From assembly GCA_022702545.1 (NCBI GenBank), contig JAHRBC010000007.1:3286001-3350000 (forward strand): DNA of 64,000 nt, written 5' to 3'. The notes below the pieces were generated by a model that was not told the DNA's origin, ran no database searches, and worked only from the letters and a program-made list of their open reading frames with translations. The DNA comes from Phycomyces nitens (lineage: Eukaryota; Mucoromycota; Mucoromycetes; Mucorales; Phycomycetaceae). A program made the position numbers and the translations under genes. Shown here piece by piece: positions 57,111 to 64,000 of the stretch. How positions within the stretch are numbered: the stretch's first letter is position 1; the number at the start of each line of letters is the position of its first letter.

Positions 57111-57610
57111 TCTAAACTGCTCTAAAAGCAAAAATAAAAAATTCTAAAATCTCTCAATACAATGATATAATATTTTTGTTTTGTTTTATACTTTTATATA
57201 TTTTGTAATTATCACTATACTTTTGCATCCTAAATTATTTGATGAAAAAGAATCTTCATCTACTTTGAAACTAATATATAATAATATGATATGTGATATA
57301 AACTACTGGTATATTATTATTAATAGAATTTAGTTCACTTGTCAAAAAACAATGACAAGGATTCTATTCTGATAAGCCAACAAAAATAAATTAATATTCT
57401 TTGTTAAAAACTGGATGTATTTTGTTACCACAAAAAAGAATTTTTAATTTGTTTCTAGCTTCAATGGCGGTGGTGTTCCAAGCCAACAAACTATCAATAT
57501 TTTTCCATATAATTGTGATAAATCTTTTGGTAAAGCTGTTTTGTAGCTACATCAAGCTACCCAACTCTTTTTTGCAGGCTCAAATATAATAAGTTGGCTG
57601 ATGAAGCTTG

Positions 57611-57826
57611 ATTTTCTTTAATATTTCACAGGTGTCTTTTCAATACCTCTATTTTTCCTTTTTTTAACAATATTAATATCAATGGGTGATTATAATAAAA
57701 TCTTATTTTGAGGACTTATATGTGAATAAATTCTTAATATAAAATAGAACAGAAGCGCTAATATCTAACTACCCTACATTGTTTTTGGGATTACTTCTTT
57801 ATCTCAATTTGGTGTGATTGCTAGCA
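57611..57826 (+). repeat. Partial outer segment of element E next to arm B
   Basis: The reverse complement resembles 48196-48668 and 60000-60473 for about 215 bp, with several small differences, and stops near CTCAATTTGGTGTG. The right end of copy 1 is therefore truncated or diverged. Confidence 0.7.
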
Positions 57827-58241
57827 AGTATTTCTTAACTAAGAGATGCAATTCTATCCATAATGTGCCATACCAACTATAGCTGAGTGAAATACAGACT
57901 AAACAGCCAATCTCCAGCTACTATTTGCGAATGACACTGACAAGTTAATATCTGAAGGACAGCTACACACCAGGCACGCATAAACTTTACGCTGCTATGC
58001 TGATAACCAACAATTATACAACAGGAATTTTGTGCAAGGGATTTTTAGCAATATTATACAAATGGCCATAATATTCTTTCTTTGATAAACAACACTTACA
58101 AAATTCTTATTTTTCTTGAATATACTTGTCGACATACACTCCGACATAAAAAGTCATCACATATCAGCCAAAATTAGAAAAAAAATATTACTTCTTGTTT
58201 TCTTTTGCCTTTAAAAACGAAACTATATTAACAAAGCCCTC
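57827..58241. other. Spacer before the Tc1 copy
   Basis: AT-rich, no ORF. It probably includes the 5' untranslated part and inverted terminal repeat of the following Tc1 element, but a clear TIR pair was not identified. Confidence 0.4.
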
Positions 58242-59231
58242 ATGTCATCAGTTGAAGAACGATTCAAAAAAAAAACTACACCTCGCCGTGAGTTGTCAGA
58301 GTTTCTTTGTGGAGGAATTATTTTTCTTCATAAGGCCAACCATTCCTCAAGAGAGATCAAAATCATCATGGACATCCCTCAATCAACGATTAGAAGCATC
58401 ATCAAACGTTGGGAAGAAACTGGCACAACAGCAGCAAAGCCTAGGTCAGGAAGGCCTAAAAAACTCAGTACTACAGATACTACAGCCCTTTGTTTGAGTT
58501 TGAGGCGCCATCCTTTCGAGAGCTATGGGTATCGCCAGCAAAATTTGGCACTTGCTGGTGTCATTGTATGTAGAAAGACGGTTATCAACTATCTTCGGGC
58601 AAATGGATTTGCGTCTTATATACCAATGCCCAGGCCAAGACTGACACCTGAACAGAAGAAGAATCAGCTTTGTTGGGCAAGAGCCAGGGCCAGTTTGACA
58701 GTCAAGGACTGGGGAAGGGTTATTTGGTCAGATGAGTCTAGGTTCATGGTAAAGGGCAATGATTCTGACCCATCCGTGCTTCGTAAACCTGGAGAACGTT
58801 TTTAGGATAGACATATACTTCAAACTGAGAAGTTTGGAAAAGGCTCGGTGATGGTGTGGGGCTGCTTCTGGGCTGGAGGATTCGGGACTCTAACCGTGCT
58901 TGATGACTCTGTCAATCAAGATGTATATGTCAACTGTTTGTCCCACGAATTCAACCCTTAGTATCAAAAACTAAATGAGAAACATGATACCATCTTCACA
59001 TCCCAAGAAGATGGTGCTAGCTTCCATACTGGCTCCTACACAACATGGTGGAAAAATAGATGGCAAATTAAGCGCTTTGACTACTGGCCATCTCAAAGCC
59101 CTAATTTGAACCCAATTGAACATGTCCGGAAGGCCATAAAAGACCGTGTTGTAGAGCAAAAGGCATATGAGATGGGCTGTGTTGGTTTATGTAATGAAGT
59201 GGTCCAAACGGTTAAAAGAAAAAGAGAATAA
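58242..59231 (+). pseudogene. Tc1/mariner transposase with two in-frame stops
   Basis: A single 330-codon frame without frameshift, interrupted only by TAG at 58803 and TAG at 58959. The N-terminal part holds paired-type helix-turn-helix DNA binding, including SREIKIIMDIPQSTIRSIIK and a GRPKK linker. Catalytic residues are Asp in WSDESRF (residue about 164), Asp in EDGAS (about 257) and Glu in NPIEH (about 293), with 35 residues between the last two. Much less decayed than the other Tc1 copies, and sits between the two copies of element E. Non-functional as read unless stops are sequencing errors or are read through. Confidence 0.9.
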
Positions 59232-59679
59232 ATATCAATCTCCTCTAACAACTCCTTAGCCCAAATATTGGCAATCGGCAGCTTGTTCTCTTGAGAAAGA
59301 TGTATAAAAGAAAAGAAGTAAAGTGTAAGGATATTGTTTATTGCTTTCATCATTTCGATGTTTATATAGATATTTCGATAATAAATAATATAATATAATT
59401 AGTATGATATTACTAAGCTATTGTTAAAATGTTGGGATAGATCATGCTTCTTTGGATAGTTAATAATGAATAAGATAGATAGGAATAGATAAATATTGTT
59501 GGGGTTTTTTGTTACAATCCTTATGATTTTCAATTGATTGCTGCGCCAGACGTAGCAATCATGTTCTTCCCAAGGTCATTACTTAACAAATATGTTTACA
59601 TAATCGATACAGAAAGATTTGGGAAGATATGATATGTTTGGACCAGCCGGAAATATGGAGCTACACACAACGTGTCACA
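59232..59679. other. AT-rich spacer after the Tc1 copy
   Basis: No gene. Likely contains the 3' end of the Tc1 element and unrelated repeat debris. Confidence 0.4.
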
Positions 59680-59825
59680 TATATTAACAATTTTAAAGAT
59701 CTCAAGGCCTGTATTGCCCAGGAGTGAGAGAAAATGGATCCTGAATTTGGTGCAAGACTTGTTGCAAGTATGTCTGATCGAATAAAGGCTGTAATTGCTG
59801 CTCGTTGTGGAAACACCCGATATTA
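59680..59825 (+). pseudogene. C-terminal fragment of another Tc1-like transposase
   Basis: A short open stretch encoding a typical Tc1 C-terminus (KMDPEFGARLVASMSDRI, then KAVIAARCGNTRY and a stop), with one in-frame stop before it. It differs in sequence from the 58242 copy, so it is the remnant of a third Tc1 family member. Confidence 0.75.
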
Positions 59826-59999
59826 AACATTATTTATTTTTTTATTTCCATAATATATACACTATTGACTATTGGAATATAAAGTCTCAAGGCATTACAA
59901 TTAACAGATAAAAAGATATTTGTTAAAGAAGATAAGATGTATATTTTCGGGGTGCAAAAATCGTCTAAATGTGTGATGACTTTTTTCCTGGGAGCGTAT

Positions 60000-60473
60000 A
60001 AGAAGACAGTATTTTTATACAAAGAAGACCCTCCATGAAATAGTAGCTTGCATGGTTCATAGTATAAAAAGGTGGGTCCAAATAGTTTTAACTTTCGAAT
60101 CCACAAAACCCAAAATATCAATACTATTATGCACATTCAATATTGACTTACGAAGACGTTTCTCACCAATTGAAAACATATATACTCGTCTTAGATACAG
60201 TTGAGGCAGTATCTTACAATATATGAACAGATTGACCTCTTCAATTTTAGGAATATTTGGCAGCCAGCACACCAAATTGAGACCAAGAAGTAATCCCAAA
60301 AACAATGTAGAGTGGCTAGGTATTAGCGCTTCTGTTCTTTTTTACATTAAGAGTTTATTCATATATACGGTATCAAAATATGGTTTTAGTATTGCCACCC
60401 ATTGCTATTAATATTGTTAAAAAAAGGAAAAATAGAGGTATTGAAAAGACACCTGTGAAATATTAAAGAAAAT
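60000..60473 (-). repeat. Outer segment of element E, copy 2
   Basis: Direct repeat of 48196-48668, about 95% identical. It runs without interruption into arm C through AAAGAAAATCAAGCTT (60465-60480) and so preserves the DIRS empty site. It contains an 82-codon minus-strand frame (60057-60305) with 70 codons shared with copy 1. Confidence 0.88.
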
Positions 60474-60973
60474 CAAGCTTCATCAGCCAACTTATTATAT
60501 TTGAGCCTGCAAAAAAGAGTTGGGTAGCTTGATGTAGCTACAAAACAGCTTTACCAAAAGATTTATCACAATTATATGGAAAAATATTGATAGTTTGTTG
60601 GCTTGGAACACCACCGCCATTGAAGCTAGAAACAAATTAAAAATTCTTTTTTGTGGTAACAAAATACATCCAGTTTTTAACAAAGAATATTAATTTATTT
60701 TTGTTGGCTTATCAGAATAGAATCCTTGTCATTGTTTTTTGACAAGTGAACTAAATTCTATTAATAATAATATACCAGTAGTTTATATCACATATCATAT
60801 TATTATATATTAGTTTCAAAGTAGATGAAGATTCTTTTTCATCAAATAATTTAGGATGCAAAAGTATAGTGATAATTACAAAATATATAAAAGTATAAAA
60901 CAAAACAAAAATATTATATCATTGTATTGAGAGATTTTAGAATTTTTTATTTTTGCTTTTAGAGCAGTTTAGA

Positions 60974-61200
60974 TTACTGTTGTCCTTGTGGTGGTCTTGA
61001 GGACTGATCCAAGAGAGCGAGTTGAAGAAGAGGTCTTCCATTCTTCCAGATTTTTGCGTTTGAGCGCTTGAGGTTTGCTCCCTTTTTGGAACCTAATATT
61101 TAATAATATTTTAGATTATAGTGCTTATTTAATTGCTTAAAATATTCTTACCTTGCTTCTTCTGGAACATCTTGGCGAAAAGACTGATATATGGCTGCAT
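60974..61200 (-). CDS. Spliced 55-aa basic protein of element E, copy C
   Basis: complement(join(60974..61092,61152..61200)). Protein identical to copy B, with the same intron position and ends. Function unknown. Confidence 0.45.
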
Positions 61201-61399
61201 TGTGATTTTTACGAGAGATAAAGCGATAATCTTAATTAAGCTCGCAATTGCAATCCTTTTATACCTTTGGAATTTTCTTTAATTATATTAAACTACGTTT
61301 TAATATAGGCTAGATCCAAATTTAAATGGGAGAATGTATGATGCTTATCCATGGGCTTTTAAGCATGAAGTCATTTGAATGCAAATGAATTTAGACTCA

Positions 61400-61660
61400 T
61401 TAGAGTATCGATGACATGATATGAGCAACAACAATAATAAAAAACACTGCAGAGATACAAATTATCATATCAAAATCCGATTTTATCAAAACTTGGCGAA
61501 TGAAGCTGCTTGCATTACAAATATGTCTTAATATTGTGTCAGCTCGCGCATTTATGACATTTGTTATTATATACACAGATGTAAAATCAGAAACGTCTTG
61601 GATATGTTGGCGCATTAAATCAGTTTTTATAAGACACTTATTATTAGCTGTTGTAAACAT
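61400..61660 (-). CDS. 86-aa ORF of element E, copy C
   Basis: Protein identical to copy B. C-terminal hydrophobic segment as in the other copies; no family recognised. Confidence 0.3.
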   Translation of the reverse strand: MFTTANNKCLIKTDLMRQHIQDVSDFTSVYIITNVINARADTILRHICNASSFIRQVLIKSDFDMIICISAVFFIIVVAHIMSSIL

Positions 61661-61756
61661 ATTTCCGGTTTATTTTACTAGCAGAGATTTACAGTAATTT
61701 TGGGTAACTATACTTGAAATTTCTTGGTTAATATCTAATCGTAATTCTACGCGTAT

Positions 61757-63836
61757 ACACTGACAGAATGTAAGACTTTTCATCCTCCAAAAATATATGT
61801 ATTGGCTTCATTAGCAGCTATGTTTTATCTGTTTATTGTAAAGGCTCGAGACTTTAACTTTGACTAATATCTAGTTTGTATAATTTGAGACTAAAGAAAA
61901 GCAGGGGATTATTATCTGGTGTTCCTATCAAAAACCGCACCTATACTTGTAATTCTATAAGGAAGGCTTAAAAGGGTTTATACCAAATACAAGGTCCATA
62001 TTCTCTAGCTTTTTGGCATTAACAACATTAAAATCTTTTGTATTTGTATTTATATTTGTATTTGTATATTTATATTTATGATTTCTGTTCTACAACCTGG
62101 TATTTTATAGTCTCCAGATATGCTCGGTTGGAGTTAAATTATAGATTTGAGAAGACCAGTAGTCATAGCACTTCATTTTTCAGCACATTTTTACTCATTA
62201 TGTATGAGCAAGTGTTGAGATTTGGGTATTGTTATAAAGTGTAAAAATGATATTATATTTTTGATATACTGTTTGATTACTAGGTTGATATACTTGGTAA
62301 AACAACAGACATACATATATTAATTTACTGAGTCTGCAAAATCCCCTTGAGGCCCAAATTATCCTGCCCAGAAGTAACCCCATACCATTATTAAACATTC
62401 ACGAACTTTTCAGTGAAGAATATACATCCAACCTAAAAATGTTCTATAGGTTTACAAGTTGTATTTGGATCAGAATTGGTGCTCTTTGGCATGATACTGG
62501 ATGTATATCATCACCCAGCTTCTACCATATTCTCAACTGTCATATCGGGTCTGGATTGTAGCCAACAAAGCCAATTATTTCTCGTCTCAATTTTCGACAT
62601 TTGTCTAGATATTGAAAAATAAAAAGCAAATATATTTTTCCAGTGATGGTTAATAGCTTTATTTCTACACGCAGTTACACTAACAAGCGCCAAATCTTAG
62701 TGATGATCCCGTATATGTCATACATTTTACTTCCCATTCAAATAAAGGATATTATTATCAGCGTTACCAAGATTTTAAGGTCTTTCTAACCTGGATTCTC
62801 TGACCCTACCCCAGTTGTTTCTCTAGGCTTAATGCTGTGCCTAACAACTGATTCATAGGTGCCTCTCATAACTCCAAATCTATCCGAGAGACGAATGACT
62901 TTATAAAATAGAATAATTCGTCTACCAGAAAAGCCTCGCAGCTCCTATTAAGATGTTATCATTTTATATAGTTTGCTAGTTAATAAAATGAGGAGCTTGT
63001 TAATGTAAGTTTGGAATTATATAAAAAAAATGGAAAAGATGAAAAATCATTCTAACTTTGTTTGATTTACAATGTTTTATTTTAGCATCAGAGTGTATTT
63101 AAGAATATTGGGTAAAATAAAAAGAAATAAGAGGTTATATAATATCATGACTACAAGCTAGTACATTGTTATCATTATAATCTGTGATTTTGCTTTTCTC
63201 TAAATACACAGAATCTAGTTATAACATACTTGCTGCTACTGATTGTTTTTCACATTTAAAGCGTGCCATTTGTTTACTTTTGGTTTGTTACTTAAGATAT
63301 ACTTATGAAATTAAGCAACTATAATATTTTTAACATGTTGCCACTTTTTATGCTTACAAACTTATGCATCCTTTTTGCCATGCAGAGAAAACCGGGATCC
63401 TTTACTAACTTTATACCCTTCATTAATTGCTATATATGCTCCACCCAAGTAATTATATCCAGTTATTAGACTGTAAATTGCTAGAGGGTATATAAACCTG
63501 GCAACTGTTTCTCTATACTCATACTTTTTCTAGGGCATTCTCCACCCAAGATATTACACCACCCCATCCTAGCCTTCAGTTTTGTTATTTCATGACATAG
63601 ATTCAAGCATAACATAATGTATTACTTATCTATTAGAGAGTACATTGTGCTACAGATAAAGTAAAGTAAATAGCTAAAGCTTATGCTGGGGTCTGAAAAC
63701 AAAAATTCCTTGATAATTTTAGCCATGCCAATATAATATTTATATTTTGTAGTATAGTAACCTCTGTTATCTAAGCATTAAACATACAAAAATCTATACT
63801 AGCAGCTTTATGTAAATATTATCTTGTAATTGATAC
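61757..63836 (-). repeat. Element E copy 2, core (inverted relative to copy 1)
   Basis: 2,080 bp, essentially the reverse complement of 54247-56327, including the decayed Tc1 relic now reading on the minus strand (about 61970-62945) and the TATTTG-like run at 62036-62079. Confidence 0.92.
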
Positions 63837-64000
63837 ATACGCGTATAATTATGATTAGACATTAACCAAGAAATTTCAAGTATAGTTACCCAAACTTACT
63901 CTAAATTTCTACTGGTAAAATAAACCGGAAATATGCTTACAACAGCTAATAATAAGTGTCTTATAAAAACTGATTTAATGCGCCAACATATCCAAGAAGT
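63837..64000 (+). repeat. Element E copy 2, start of fourth arm (cut by window end)
   Basis: Matches the inner end of arm A as reverse complement, using the arm A variants (TTACTCTAAATTTCTACTGG, ATGCTTACAACAGC). It begins the 86-aa ORF at 63933 (MLTTANNK), which runs off the window. This is the 3' continuation expected if copy 2 is the whole of copy 1 reversed. Confidence 0.88.

Larger units (their letters stand above)
56328..57610 (+). repeat. Element E copy 1, arm B (inverted relative to A)
   Basis: 1,283 bp reverse complement of arms A and C. It matches arm C more closely than arm A at diagnostic sites: ACAGTAATTTTGG at the inner end, GATATG in the 86-aa ORF, and the intron base in the 55-aa gene. 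Confidence 0.93.
60474..61756 (-). repeat. Element E copy 2, arm C
   Basis: 1,283 bp, same orientation as arm A but matching arm B at diagnostic bases. It contains the 62-codon (60495-60683), 55-aa spliced and 86-aa ORFs on the minus strand. Confidence 0.93.

Noticed and set aside
1..64000. CRISPR arrays, rRNA operons, bacterial-type operons or phage genes
   Set aside because: None seen; the gene structure is eukaryotic throughout.

Overview
The window looks like nuclear DNA of an early-diverging fungus, most likely Mucoromycota (Mucorales-like). The evidence is AT-rich intergenic DNA, genes split by short (about 43-90 nt) GT-AG introns, conserved eukaryotic housekeeping genes, a cluster of divergent F-box proteins, and DIRS-type and Tc1/mariner elements. 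This placement is inference from gene content; no marker gene fixes the species. Exon coordinates were built by hand from splice motifs, reading-frame continuity and protein-family conservation. Every multi-exon model given sums to a multiple of three.

Layout. (1) 1-4.25 kb: DBP5 (mRNA-export DEAD-box helicase) and a HAD-like hydrolase with an 11-nt microexon. (2) 4.25-26.4 kb: an accessory block with four intronless F-box/LRR-like paralogues (6.1-8.0 +, 8.2-10.1 -, 20.7-22.6 +, 24.5-26.4 +). They share one architecture and a common C-terminal tail. Between the second and third lies a 5.7-kb palindrome: 2.05-kb near-identical inverted arms around a 1.6-kb spacer, each arm carrying a 465-bp MITE-like insertion. 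(3) 27.1-45.9 kb: a conserved gene block, comprising a STIMATE/TMEM110-type membrane protein, DBP6/DDX51, a VNX1-type vacuolar cation/H+ antiporter (two GC-AG introns), an orphan gag-like ORF, the PP2A activator PTPA, and a 17-exon URB2/Npa2 gene divergently transcribed from PTPA. Dbp6 and Urb2/Npa2 belong to the same early 60S assembly complex in yeast, so their linkage here is notable. (4) 46-64 kb: a transposon block. It holds three decayed Tc1/mariner relics plus one less decayed copy, a structurally complete DIRS-type retrotransposon (gag, RT/RNase H, tyrosine recombinase, 95-bp inverted termini and a 90-bp internal complementary region), and two inverted copies of a long-inverted-repeat element of about 5.6 kb.

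The most unusual object is that long-inverted-repeat element, called element E here. Its arms (about 1.28 kb plus a 0.47-kb outer part) carry a collinear set of small outward-pointing ORFs, including a spliced 55-aa ORF preserved in all three complete arms. Its 2.08-kb core contains an old Tc1 relic. The DIRS element has inserted into one arm, and the other copies give the exact empty site, showing insertion with the trinucleotide AAT at both junctions. No rRNA genes, CRISPR arrays or convincing functional tRNA genes were seen.
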